NCBI GenBank assembly: GCA_001661245.1
Contig: KV454014.1
Location: forward strand, 351,559-415,558
DNA: 64,000 nt
Direction: 5' to 3'
DNA from: Pachysolen tannophilus NRRL Y-2460
Taxonomy: Eukaryota; Ascomycota; Pichiomycetes; Alaninales; Pachysolenaceae
Of this stretch, positions 39,615 through 49,126 are shown piece by piece (within the stretch, counting starts at the first letter, position 1; every line of letters starts with the position of its first letter). Under the pieces are notes generated by a model. That model was not told where the DNA came from, searched no databases, and was given only the letters and a program-made list of their open reading frames with translations. Made by a program: the position numbers and the translations under genes.

Positions 39615-40451
39615 TCAGGCAACACAGTAACCACCATCAACTACAAGATCAGCACCGGTTGTGAAGGTAGATGCATCACTTGCAAAATAGAGGTATGCAC
39701 CTACCAATTCACGTGGCAAGGCTTCTCTGCCCATTGGAGTTAGACTCCACCACAGTCTTTTCCTATCAATTGAAGCGAAATTGTTTAAATCTGTCTTTAT
39801 ATAACCTGGAGAAACGGTATTAACTCTTGCGAATCCTGCCCACTCAACAGCCAAAGATCTTGCCAAATGTAATACAGCAGCTTTTGAAGCATTGTATGGA
39901 GCTTGCATCTGTGGGACATTGACAATGTGTCCAGACATTGATGCGGTTGCAATAAAGGACCCTTTACCCTTTTTCTTGAAAATCTTTGCAACAGTCTTTG
40001 CACAGTAGTAAACACTATCAACATTACACTCCATAACGTTTTTATACTGTTCATCGTTATTATTAGTGATTTCATCCGAAGTCCATACAACACCAGCATT
40101 AGCAACAAAGATATCTATTGTTCCAAAATCTTTTTCAATTTGAAGAATTGTTTCTTCAACAGCAACCTTGTCATTAATTGCACACTTGTAAGCTTGTACC
40201 TTAACATTGTATTTCTTAGCCAACAGCTCGGCCTTATCGTGGCATGGGTGGGAATTATACCATATCGCAACATCAGCACCCGCTTGACAAAATGCTTCAG
40301 CAACAGCAAAACCAATTCCCGAGGAACTTCCAGTAATTGAAGCAACTTTACCTTTTAAAGAAAATAAATCTCTAACATCATTAGCAAGAACAGGATCACC
40401 TCTTGGAAGAGGACCAATATCTCTAAGTGCACTTCTAGCTTCCCTTGACAT
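39615..40451 (-). CDS. Sorbose reductase-like short-chain dehydrogenase (copy 1)
   Basis: This 278-residue classical SDR is close to Candida Sou1/Sou2, NADPH-dependent L-sorbose reductases making sorbitol. Shared blocks are [36 protein letters not shown] (cofactor loop TGxxxGIG), [42 protein letters not shown] with the catalytic Ser and YNASK, then NTVSPGYI and [12 protein letters not shown]. The GTD-type turn and IWYNS favour NADPH. The substrate (sorbose, xylulose or another ketose) cannot be fixed from sequence. It is in tandem with copy 2, and a CRE palindrome lies about 320 bp upstream. Confidence 0.85.
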   Translation of the reverse strand: MSREARSALRDIGPLPRGDPVLANDVRDLFSLKGKVASITGSSSGIGFAVAEAFCQAGADVAIWYNSHPCHDKAELLAKKYNVKVQAYKCAINDKVAVEETILQIEKDFGTIDIFVANAGVVWTSDEITNNNDEQYKNVMECNVDSVYYCAKTVAKIFKKKGKGSFIATASMSGHIVNVPQMQAPYNASKAAVLHLARSLAVEWAGFARVNTVSPGYIKTDLNNFASIDRKRLWWSLTPMGREALPRELVGAYLYFASDASTFTTGADLVVDGGYCVA

Positions 40452-41092
40452 TCTTTTACTTTTCCAATTATAAGTTTCTTTTTATTTTTTTTTTCTTTTT
40501 AAAAAAAGAATAACTTGATTTTTATAGTAGAATAAAAATCAAAATAAAATTCAGTTTTAATTGATTAAAAGAAAATTAAAGGAAAAACCGGGGAATTGTT
40601 CAAGATTTTATACCCATACAAAATATGGGGTATTTATTGTACATATTCAAGGTTCTCTGATTAAGGATGCTCCTTCCATTTGTTTCTTCACCAAAAAAGC
40701 AAAAAGTTAAAAAAAGGCAAAATAAAAGGGCAAAAAAGCAAAAAAAAATTCCCATAATGTTAAGTACCAGTGACGTCACGTACTAGTTTTTTTTTAAAAC
40801 GAAAAACAATTATTATTTATTGATCCCTTAACAATAACAATAAGACAAAAACAATAGTAATATAAAATCTGTAGGTCGTGGATTAGTGGGAAACAAACTT
40901 CCTAAAGAGGAAGTGGTAACTTTTTTTTTTCTTTTTTTTTTTACGTAGTAGGTAAGTAATCTATTATTATTTGTAAATATATATAAATATATATATATAG
41001 TGTATAGAAAGGGCAAAAACCAAAGAAAACAAAAACATAAAAGGGCAATTTTAAACCAATTTATAACCAAAAATTTTTTTTTTTTTTCGCAT
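40452..41092. other. Intergenic region between the two SDR genes
   Basis: No gene is seen. It holds the copy 1 promoter, with the TGACGTCA palindrome (40771-40778), AAAAGGGCAAAA-type repeats (40710-40742), (TA)n near 40978-41000 and T tracts. GGGCAA recurs at 41010 and 41042 on the + strand. Confidence 0.55.
40770..40779. promoter_or_regulatory. CRE palindrome GTGACGTCAC
   Basis: A perfect 10-bp palindrome containing TGACGTCA, the full ATF/CREB site bound in S. cerevisiae by Sko1 and related bZIP factors. Sko1 acts under the Hog1 osmotic-stress kinase. The location, about 320 bp upstream of a polyol-forming reductase, makes stress or polyol control plausible, but binding is inferred. Confidence 0.5.
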
Positions 41093-41962
41093 TTAGACAC
41101 AGGTGTAACCGCCATCAACTACGATATCGGAACCTGTGGTATATGTTGCTGCATCACTTGCCAAGTAAAGATATGCCCCAACTAATTCTTGTGGTAATGC
41201 TTCTCTACCTAAAGGAATTAGACTCCACCACTTGGCTCTTATTTCTCTTGGTAAAAAATCAGATAAACCAGAATCAACGTAACCAGGGGAAACAGTGTTG
41301 ACCCTCGCGAATCCGGCCCACTCAACAGCCAAGGACTTTCCAAGATGGACGCATGCGGCTTTGGCAACATTATAACAAGTTTGCAGGTTTGGAACGTTTG
41401 CAATATGACCCGATTGTGAAGCAGTAATAATGAATGAACCATGTTTGTTTTTCTTGAAAATATGGCCAACAACTTTAGCACAGTAATATACAGCATTCAA
41501 ATCAACATCGATTAATCTTCTCCATTTTTCAACAGATTCATTGACTGGATCCAAGATTGGGCCCGTGGTCCATGCAATACCAGCATTTGCCACGAAAACG
41601 TCAATAGTACCGAAATCCTTCTCAACGTCTAAAATTATTTTTTCAACGTCTTCAGAGACCGTAACGTCAACCTGATATGCAGCAACTCTGTTTCCATACT
41701 CTGAGGCTAGTTTCTTTGCAGAGATAGAACCATCATTATAATCTATAATTGCAATATCTGCACCTGCTTGACTATAGCATTCAGCAATTGCAAAACCAAT
41801 ACCTCTAGCTGCTCCAGTAATAACTGCAACTTTCCCTTTTAAAGAAAACGCATCAAAAATATTTGTTTTCAATTCTGGTGTTGGAAACGGTAATTCTTGA
41901 GTAAATTCGTCAGAAATATAAGACCTAGTTGGTCCTTGGTATTCTTGTGTTTGAACAGTCAT
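41093..41962 (-). CDS. Sorbose reductase-like short-chain dehydrogenase (copy 2)
   Basis: This 289-residue SDR is paralogous to the preceding gene; by eye about half the residues agree, strongest over [16 protein letters not shown] and [20 protein letters not shown]. Motifs are LKGKVAVITGAARGIG (TGxxxGIG), DVFVANAGIAWT, ITASQSGHIANVPNLQTCYN with YNVAK, and TTGSDIVVDGGYTCV. After strand 2 it has IIDYNDG where copy 1 has IWYNSHP; an acidic residue there usually favours NADH over NADPH, so the pair may differ in cofactor. The N-terminus is longer than in copy 1. Confidence 0.85.
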   Translation of the reverse strand: MTVQTQEYQGPTRSYISDEFTQELPFPTPELKTNIFDAFSLKGKVAVITGAARGIGFAIAECYSQAGADIAIIDYNDGSISAKKLASEYGNRVAAYQVDVTVSEDVEKIILDVEKDFGTIDVFVANAGIAWTTGPILDPVNESVEKWRRLIDVDLNAVYYCAKVVGHIFKKNKHGSFIITASQSGHIANVPNLQTCYNVAKAACVHLGKSLAVEWAGFARVNTVSPGYVDSGLSDFLPREIRAKWWSLIPLGREALPQELVGAYLYLASDAATYTTGSDIVVDGGYTCV

Positions 41963-42689
41963 TTTATAATAATAAACTCTAATGATAATAAATATTTAAA
42001 TAAAAGAAAAGAAAAAAAAAATTATATTCTACATTTATCTATCTATATATACTTTCTATTAAAGTTGGAATTTTTTTCCACCTTTTTTGATCATCTATGA
42101 TCATCTATTGAAAAAAGCCTAAAAGAATGGATTTCCGAAAGGAAAGGCGTGTGTTGCTTATTAGAAGATAGTTTATCCGTCGTTTCTTTTTTTTTAAAAA
42201 GAAAGTTTTTCCGTTTTAATCCAATAAAGTTATGAAATCAAGCAGAAGAAGAGAACAGGCATCACACATAAATTCACGGAAAATAATTCAATATAAAGAT
42301 TTAAATTTTGAATTCTTATTTATTGTTATTAACTTCAAGAATAAAACAATATTTGCCATTTCTGGTTTGAAAATTTGGGGAAGGTACAAATGTTAAAAAA
42401 TAAAACGCACGCTAAATTTATGTCCGCTTACTTCTACCCCAGATTCGTTGAAAAAAAAAAAAAAAAAAAAATTTGAAAAATTTAAAACGGGATTCCGTCT
42501 GTTTAAAGTAAGTTATCTCTACCTTTTCTTTCATCACCTTCTGTTATACTATTGTACGTACCTCTTATTGGAGTAACGGTATAGAAGAAAATAATAGAGA
42601 TATGAATAAAAAAGAAAAAGCTTAATATTAGAACTACCCTAGATTTACTTAGTTGAAAATGGAGGAAAAAAAAAGAGAAAACAGTGTTA
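41963..42689. other. Intergenic region between SDR copy 2 and MAM33
   Basis: No gene is seen. It contains (CTAT)n-like sequence near 42033-42050, GATCATCTAT direct repeats (42088-42107) in the SDR copy 2 promoter, and an A20 run at about 42450-42470. Confidence 0.5.
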
Positions 42690-43538
42690 CTATTTAAAGA
42701 AATGATGTAAATCTTTTAACCAATTCACATACTCATCGTTTTCTTTAACTTTTGAAAATTCAACAATAAATCGAGCCAATTCATAATCAACACCAATATC
42801 TTGTAAATATAACTCAAAAAATTCTTGTACAGAATCTTCCAATAAGTCAAAGTCTGGACCTGAATATTGTAAATTTTTCAGGTATTGCAGTGCAGAAGAT
42901 ACCGATAAAGCATACTGGTTATCTTTATAAACGGTCATTGACTGCGTTATAAATCTCATATCATCAATTAATAAATATGAGTGGATACCTAAAGATTGAT
43001 TTTTTGCTGGATTTTCAATTATAAAATTGACATTCATTGGAATGTCTTCAGGTGGAAATTCCAGTTCTATATCCTTAGATTCTCTAATACTACCATCAGC
43101 ATCTTCATCTTCTTCTTCTGCTTCTTCTTCTGCTTCTCGTTGTAATCTTTCCCTTTGTAAACCAGCATTATATATTTCATTTAACTCTGTGGAATCAAAA
43201 AATATATGAAGTTTTTGACCATCTGGTAATTTTTTAGAAATTTTGACTAATTTTTCTGAAATTGTATTTTCAATTTCTAACTGGTGTTTATGAATATAAT
43301 CTTTTTCAACATCTTCCAAGAGTAATGGCTGGCTTTGTTCCAATACATATTCACTTTCTAATACTTTAACCAATTCATCTTTTATGCTTGAAGATTCATT
43401 GAAAACAAAAGATTTATTTGTGAAAAAACGGTACAGAGAAAACCGGTTATTAAAGGATATTGTACTTGCTCGATTAAATTGTCTTTGACTAAGATTTAAA
43501 ATCCTAATCAGACATTGACGAGTATTTGAAATTAACAT
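42690..43538 (-). CDS. MAM33: Mitochondrial matrix acidic protein, p32 family
   Basis: This 282-residue protein belongs to the MAM33/p32 (gC1qBP) family of doughnut-shaped trimeric matrix proteins involved in mitochondrial ribosome and respiratory function. The N-terminus MLISNTRQCLIRILNLSQRQ is Arg-rich without acids, a good presequence. Family features are the paired IENTISEKLVKISKKLPDGQ near the start of the mature part, an acidic loop (about 130-150), VNFIIENPAKNQSLGIHSYL, SGPDFDLLEDSVQEFFELYL and the C-terminal YVNWLKDLHHFFK helix. Conservation is moderate but the layout is characteristic. Confidence 0.85.
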   Translation of the reverse strand: MLISNTRQCLIRILNLSQRQFNRASTISFNNRFSLYRFFTNKSFVFNESSSIKDELVKVLESEYVLEQSQPLLLEDVEKDYIHKHQLEIENTISEKLVKISKKLPDGQKLHIFFDSTELNEIYNAGLQRERLQREAEEEAEEEDEDADGSIRESKDIELEFPPEDIPMNVNFIIENPAKNQSLGIHSYLLIDDMRFITQSMTVYKDNQYALSVSSALQYLKNLQYSGPDFDLLEDSVQEFFELYLQDIGVDYELARFIVEFSKVKENDEYVNWLKDLHHFFK

Positions 43539-43946
43539 ATTTGAGAATCCTCAACGAAAACTTTGACTAAATAAAAGAGTCTTACCAGATATCTAGTTAT
43601 ATATAGTGAGTGGTAAGTAAGTATACCTCATTAGAGCTGATCATCTCATTTTTTTAACTTTTTTTTTTTTTTTTTTTTTTTTTGTGCCGGATTGCAGATT
43701 TGAAGAAATTGCTGTTTTACAAAGAAACTATACAACGAAATTATCTTTTTTTTTCTACGTTATGGTTGGTTGAGTGAACAAATGAAAATCCGTTTAAATT
43801 TTATTTGGTTCTAGTCTAGTGCTAATGACAAAGTCAAAGTTTAGTTAAACACAGAAAAATCAATATAAATAATGATTGAAAGTCAGTAACTGTACAATTT
43901 TTTTTTTCTTTTTAATAAGTATATACTTTAATTTTTTTTTTTTTTT
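43539..43946. other. MAM33/PXL1 intergenic region
   Basis: No gene is seen. It contains the MAM33 promoter, a T-rich run (about 43662-43683), and further T tracts at the PXL1 3' end (43898-43909 and 43932-43948). Confidence 0.5.
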
Positions 43947-46316
43947 TTAAATCTGAAGTAATCTAGTACGTCTTTTTTCGATTTTTGATACATCTAACCC
44001 TCCACCTGCAAAGTGTAACGCCCTTTCTCTTTCGAATTGAATTTCCATGAGTCCGTCTCTTTCACAAAGTGGCATTTGATCAACTATGAAATAATCTCTA
44101 GTGATAAATTCTCCACATTTATGACATGTTAAACATCCTGGATGGAATTTTTCTTTATTTTCATTTTCAAGACATTGTCCTTCAATACCTTTTGTACAGA
44201 TATGACATAATGAATCGTTTAATTCGTGGAAATGCTGTTCACAGTATGGGTGGTCTTGAATAACGTAACAATTGGAACCTTTATCAAAAACCATCAGACA
44301 GTTGTGGCAACTGAAACAATCTCTGTGCCAACGACCTGAAAGCTGACCATCTTTTGACCAGATTGATTTCCCGATTATATTTAGTCCACATCTACGACAT
44401 GGACCTTTACCTGCAGGGTATTTGATATCAGGTTTTTCGTTGGAAATAACTTGTTGTGTCTGTTGATGCTGCTGCAATTGTTGTTGCAGTTGTTGTTGTT
44501 GCAGATGCTGACACTGCTGAGACTGTGACTCTTGTTCATTCAACTTCGAATTTGGTGGTACATGTACATTTGTTGATTGGAAAAAATCAGATCTAGGGGA
44601 ATCCATAGGAGTGCTGTTACCACTTAAATTAATGTTAATAGCTTTCAGCTGTTTTGAAAAATTTAACTGTGGATTATCCAATGATTTAGGAGATGCTGAA
44701 GAAGTCTTACCGGAGAAAAATAATGGCTTAGTCTGTTCTTCTAAATCTATATTATTCGGTAATATCTTATGATGAACAAATTTTTCACTGATTGCTTTAT
44801 CTGCATCAGCTAATCTTTCACTAACTGAAGGCAGAGTAAAGTTATCATCATATTTTAAATTTTGTTCTGCAGATTTCACTGGTGATTTGGTACTAGTTGT
44901 AGTAGTTGTATCCGGTGTTGTTGTGTTATTATATCCATTTTTTTCATCAAAATATTCATCTTCTTCACCTCCTGTTAAGTCACTATATACTCTGCTTCTA
45001 AATTCTTCAATTGTCAAATTTTTATTATTATTATTACTATTATTAATATTATTAATGTTATTATTATTATTATTATTATTATTATCATTAACGCTATATT
45101 GCGGAGAATCGTTAACAAATACATGATACAGTAATTTCGGGGTTTGTTGTGCTTTTGTACCCGTTAATGCTTCATAAGTTTTATCTCTATTCATGTAAAC
45201 ACTGTTGTTATTGACATTACCATAAATACTAGAAGGTTCAAATGAGTTATCTTGAATTGGTCCATAGAAATCTTCTGGGTTATCACTACTATTATCCCCT
45301 GTATGATTCACTGAGATTTTTGGTACATTTATCACTGGTATTTGGAAAGAATTATTTTCACGTTGATGAGGAGCACCTACTGGAATATCAGATTCAACAT
45401 CAACGTCAACATCATGATCAGTATCATGGTCAGGGTCAGTCTCATGATCGATATTTGAGTCAATATCAGAATCAACGGGTTGTGCAATGATACTTGTGAC
45501 AAGTGGTCCATCAGGCTTGTTATTATTAAGTTCAAATTTTTTATCAAATTCTGCAATTGAAGATGTATAACTAGCTGTATCTAAATTCTTTCTTTTCCCA
45601 GGTCCTAAAAATCCATTTTCTTCAATTTTTAAATTCAAATTTTGATTTGTTAAATTTGAATTTTGGAAAATAAAATCTGAAGAATCTGTATTATCCAGCA
45701 GTTCAGGGATTGTAAATTTTTCTTGACTTTTTGGAGAAATTAAACCTTGAACTTTTGGACTTGGATAAGAAGATTTTTCATTAGAAGATTTTTCTTCAAA
45801 ATCAGATTCTGTTGGAGTTCTTAAATGTGTATTATTATTTTGAGTTTTAATTGATGAATTACTTGCAATAATACCAACATCACTAAAATTTCTAGTTTCC
45901 TTATATAAAGAAGGTTGTGAATGATTCAATGAAGCAATATCAGGATTACTTTGAGAAGAAGAAACCAGATATTGAGTATCCCCTTTTTTAATTTTATCAT
46001 CTGTACCTCTAGGAAATCTTTTCGCTTCATTAGGACTTGGTGAATTTTTAGCAGACTTGGCAAACATCGAATTACATTGAGATGGATGATCAATATCATG
46101 TGAATGTGAATGATTCTTATAATCCCCTTTATAAACTTCAAATCCAGCTCTTTCATAAACACCCCTATATTTTTTATCTGGATGTAATGGAGGGAAGGGA
46201 GAATTGAACCTAAATGAAGGATTATTTCGAATAAATCGAGGTAAAGAATCCATCGTTGGTGATTGCGGTACTCCTGAATCACCCTTTCTCAGTTGCAACT
46301 TTGTCTTTTCAAACAT
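43947..46316 (-). CDS. PXL1: Paxillin-like LIM-domain protein
   Basis: This 789-residue protein has two LIM zinc domains at the C-terminus (about 645-770): CRRCGLNIIGKSIWSKDG continuing to WHRDCFSCHNC, then CHICTKGIEGQCLEN with FHPGCLTCHKC. Each follows CxxC, HxxC, CxxC. S. cerevisiae Pxl1 has the same plan and acts at sites of polarised growth and cytokinesis with Rho1. The long N-terminus is disordered: a conserved-looking start (LPRFIRNNPSFRFNSPFPPL, then KKYRGVYERAGFE), Asn and Gln tracts, Ser/Pro-rich segments and a D/H-rich repeat (DHETDPDHDTDHDVDVDVES). The upstream region is unusual (GC island). Confidence 0.85.
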   Translation of the reverse strand: MFEKTKLQLRKGDSGVPQSPTMDSLPRFIRNNPSFRFNSPFPPLHPDKKYRGVYERAGFEVYKGDYKNHSHSHDIDHPSQCNSMFAKSAKNSPSPNEAKRFPRGTDDKIKKGDTQYLVSSSQSNPDIASLNHSQPSLYKETRNFSDVGIIASNSSIKTQNNNTHLRTPTESDFEEKSSNEKSSYPSPKVQGLISPKSQEKFTIPELLDNTDSSDFIFQNSNLTNQNLNLKIEENGFLGPGKRKNLDTASYTSSIAEFDKKFELNNNKPDGPLVTSIIAQPVDSDIDSNIDHETDPDHDTDHDVDVDVESDIPVGAPHQRENNSFQIPVINVPKISVNHTGDNSSDNPEDFYGPIQDNSFEPSSIYGNVNNNSVYMNRDKTYEALTGTKAQQTPKLLYHVFVNDSPQYSVNDNNNNNNNNNINNINNSNNNNKNLTIEEFRSRVYSDLTGGEEDEYFDEKNGYNNTTTPDTTTTTSTKSPVKSAEQNLKYDDNFTLPSVSERLADADKAISEKFVHHKILPNNIDLEEQTKPLFFSGKTSSASPKSLDNPQLNFSKQLKAININLSGNSTPMDSPRSDFFQSTNVHVPPNSKLNEQESQSQQCQHLQQQQLQQQLQQHQQTQQVISNEKPDIKYPAGKGPCRRCGLNIIGKSIWSKDGQLSGRWHRDCFSCHNCLMVFDKGSNCYVIQDHPYCEQHFHELNDSLCHICTKGIEGQCLENENKEKFHPGCLTCHKCGEFITRDYFIVDQMPLCERDGLMEIQFERERALHFAGGGLDVSKIEKRRTRLLQI

Positions 46317-46674
46317 CTCTAAACTTCAAAAAACGTAAAACAACAACAACAACAACAACAATATAGCTAGCGCCTTTTTAACTTCTTCTGAAACACCTTT
46401 TTTTTTAAAAAAAAAAAAATAAAAAATAATTTTCCCCTAGATCTAAGAAGAGAAAGAAAGATGAAATGAATGAATCAATTTATGAATTTATGAAAAAAAT
46501 TATAAAGAAAAAAAATAATACAATTTTTTTCTCTTTTAACTTTTCTTTAACGGGATTTGTTTACTCTTAAAAGGGGAACTCGAGTAATGCTAAAAGACCA
46601 AAAAAACAAAAAAAAAAATTTAAATTTTTTTTAAACTAAAAATTAGGGAACAAATGAGTGAATAAGTGTTGAAC

Positions 46675-46704
46675 AAGCTAATAAGCTAGTAAGCTAGTAA
46701 GCTA
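46675..46704 (+). repeat. AAGCTAGT-type octamer tandem repeat
   Basis: About three and a half copies of an 8-bp unit (AAGCTAAT, AAGCTAGT, AAGCTAGT, AAGCTATA) in the PXL1 upstream region. Each contains the palindrome AGCT. Function unknown. Confidence 0.7.
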
Positions 46705-47239
46705 TAAAACGACTAGATAGATCTCCCGATTGTCTTTTTCAATTAGTCCTTTTAAATATCTTTTAAAGTTCGATAACCGAATCTCATGAAATTCTTGATC
46801 GATTCAAAAAGGTAAAAACAAAAAATCAAATTGGTACTTGTAAAAAATTGATTCAAAAAAAAAAAAATTAAATCAAATAAAATAAAAATTTCACCTATTT
46901 TATTAATCTTTAACTTTTATCAATATTGTATTTGACTGCTTTTTCTTTATTTCTTTATTTCTTTAAATGATAACTAAACCTTCTAAGCAACTACTGAGTT
47001 TTGAACAAAAAAAATTTTTTTTAGTTCAATTCACTAAAATATATTTACTTATTTCTTTCTTTGTTTGTTTGTTTGTTTGTTTTGTTTATTTGCATCAGCG
47101 TTACGCCCATTGACAGAATTAATAATTTTGAGGCGGATTTTTTTTTCTTTTATTTATTACGCAAAAAATTTTAGTTAGAATTCAAAGCCTACGAAAAAGA
47201 GAAAGAGAAAAAAGAAAACTAATCATTTTGAAACAACAA

Positions 47240-47560
47240 CGCGATTTTCGGCCGCCGCCCCGTCCAAGCACTTTAAAGCTTGCCCAAGCATACCCAAGCC
47301 CATAAAAGCACATTCAAGAACCCAAGCCCACTAAAGTACTAAAGAGCCAAAACAGTAAAACAGTAGAACAGTAAAACACCCACAGGGCCCAAGCTCATCC
47401 CGGGTACAGCTAGAACGCGTTCTTGCCGTTATTGTAGTCTCGTAGTTTTCTCATAGTCTTCTCATAGTCTCTCTGTCCTGGCAGTCGCACGGTAGAGCGC
47501 GGTCGCGCGTTCTCTCGCGCTCTCGCGCTCCCACTCTACTAAGCCCTTTACTAAGCCTTT
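47240..47560. other. GC-rich island with short repeats upstream of PXL1
   Basis: The island contains five CCAAGC units (47263, 47284, 47294, 47322 and 47390), ACAGTAAAAC-type repeats (47351-47377), the palindrome GAACGCGTTC with an ACGCGT core (47413-47422), TCATAGTCT repeats (47451-47470), CGCG-rich CTCTCGCGCT repeats (47511-47529) and ACTAAGCCYTT twice, ending in a T7 run. It has no ORF of note. An RNA polymerase III-like terminator at the right edge is suggestive, but no A or B box is clear. It may be a regulatory island or an unknown ncRNA. Confidence 0.45.
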
Positions 47561-47623
47561 TTTTACATTTTTACGTATATAAATATATATATATATTATT
47601 ATTCATGATTACTCTATTTATTA

Positions 47624-48553
47624 CTATACTATTATATTGTCCTCTTCAAAGTCTTCGTCTCTAAACATGGAGTCATCGTCTCCATTACCTTCATCTATAT
47701 CTTCAATACCAAAATTTGCCTCATCTAAGGTAATTGTTGCATTGGCGCCTAATTCTTGCATCTTTTCTCGCATTTTGATATAAATTATATAAGTTGTAAG
47801 ACTAAAAGCTGTAGCGGTAATTAATATGCTTGCAAAATCTACTAAACCAGTGGCAAAGTCTTGTGATTCGCCCAAATCGGCAATTTTAGATCCTATGAAA
47901 AGATGGATCAATAATTTTGGTGAAGTTAATACACTTGCACCAACAAATGTTGGTACAGAAATACCAGGTACCGCTGCTAAAGCACCATTGGAAAGAGAAT
48001 AAGGAAGTGGACAAAGTCTAATTAAACATAATAACCAAAGAGCATTCTTATCATTTAAAATCATAGTAAAAGCTTCAAATTTCCTTGATTTTTCCATAAG
48101 TTCCACAGCTCTTTCTTTTAAAACATACCTGAATAAGATAAATGAAAACATCGAACCAGTAATCGAAGCAGCAGCTAAAACGGGCCAACCCCCGCTAATG
48201 CCCCAAATCATTCCTGTTAACAGTGATAATGCACTAAAACCAATCAATGGAGGAAATGAAACTCCAAAAATTAATACAAACATCAATATTTTACCTCCAC
48301 GCATTTCTCTCCATGTACGGGCAGAAGAAACTAACAAGTCCATGAAATAAGAATGGAAAATGGTGAAAAGTACACCAACAACCAGTAGTATTATCATACC
48401 AATTATTATACCTAATTTTTTTGGTATTGGTTGCTTATAAAACCATTCAAAAGAGTTTGCTAAAATTTCTTTAACCATATCATAATTTGCTTGGAGAATC
48501 GATCTCCTAAATGAAATCGGTTGTCGTTCAGACAACTCAGACAATCTTGGCAT
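47624..48553 (-). CDS. TVP38: Tvp38 Golgi membrane protein (VTT/DedA family)
   Basis: This 309-residue integral membrane protein has a cytosolic basic N-terminus, a first membrane segment (about 47-68, LGIIIGMIILLVVGVLFTIF) and the VTT domain: MFVLIFGVSFPPLIGFSALS, LLTGMIWGISGGWPVLAAAS, ITGSMFSFILFRYVLKERA, LCLIRLCPLPYSLSNGALAA and a last helix before an acidic tail. Tvp38 localises to Tlg2-containing late Golgi vesicles in S. cerevisiae; VTT proteins such as TMEM41B and VMP1 are lipid scramblases, so a lipid-handling role is possible. The length fits the family. Confidence 0.92.
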   Translation of the reverse strand: MPRLSELSERQPISFRRSILQANYDMVKEILANSFEWFYKQPIPKKLGIIIGMIILLVVGVLFTIFHSYFMDLLVSSARTWREMRGGKILMFVLIFGVSFPPLIGFSALSLLTGMIWGISGGWPVLAAASITGSMFSFILFRYVLKERAVELMEKSRKFEAFTMILNDKNALWLLCLIRLCPLPYSLSNGALAAVPGISVPTFVGASVLTSPKLLIHLFIGSKIADLGESQDFATGLVDFASILITATAFSLTTYIIYIKMREKMQELGANATITLDEANFGIEDIDEGNGDDDSMFRDEDFEEDNIIV

Positions 48554-49126
48554 CTCTCTCCCTTTCTATACACATATATATAAACTTCCCATAGAAATTA
48601 ACTATCTGTGTACAGAAGTTGATTTAGTATTATTTTAAACGCCTTAATCTCTCTATTTCTCTCTTTCTCTTTCTCTATACTACATAGGAGAAATCAAAAA
48701 AAAAAAAAAAACACATTTCGGAGAAGTTTTAAAAAATCAAACTTCTCCTCTTTCCGTTTGGTTTCCTTCTAGGTTTCCGCTTTAAAATTTAAACTTATAC
48801 ATAAGTAATATAATATTACACAATTAAAACTCAAGAGCACCAAAGATACTAACTAAAACTAAAACTAAAACTAAAAACTATATAAACCCCAACCATTATA
48901 TATGATGATGTTAACAAAAAAAATCACATTCCAAGCAAAAACAAAATTAAAAACAAAAACCAACTTAAGCAAAGTGAATGACATCTAAAATAAAATAATA
49001 CCATGACTACTAAAATAAAAAAAAATGAAAAAAAAAAAAAAAAAAAAAATAATATTAAAATTAAAATTAAAATTAAAACTGCATTTCCCGTGTGTTTGTG
49101 TGTGTAAGAGAGAGGAAGAGAAAGAT
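48554..49126. other. TVP38/ATG26 intergenic region
   Basis: No gene is seen. It contains CTCT-rich sequence (48643-48676) and an A-run in the TVP38 promoter, (ACTAAA)n at 48850-48878, and (AATTAA)n-like and (TGTG)n repeats near the ATG26 3' end. A TACTAAC sequence at 48847 has no associated gene. Confidence 0.5.

Larger units (their letters stand above)
46317..47623. other. TVP38/PXL1 intergenic region with GC island
   Basis: No gene is recognised in 1.3 kb. Next to PXL1 are a (CAA)n leader repeat (46341-46361) and AAGCTAGT-type octamer repeats (46675-46704), then a (TTTG)n run near 47060-47090. From about 47240 to 47560 the sequence becomes GC-rich with several kinds of short repeat, described separately. 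Confidence 0.55.
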
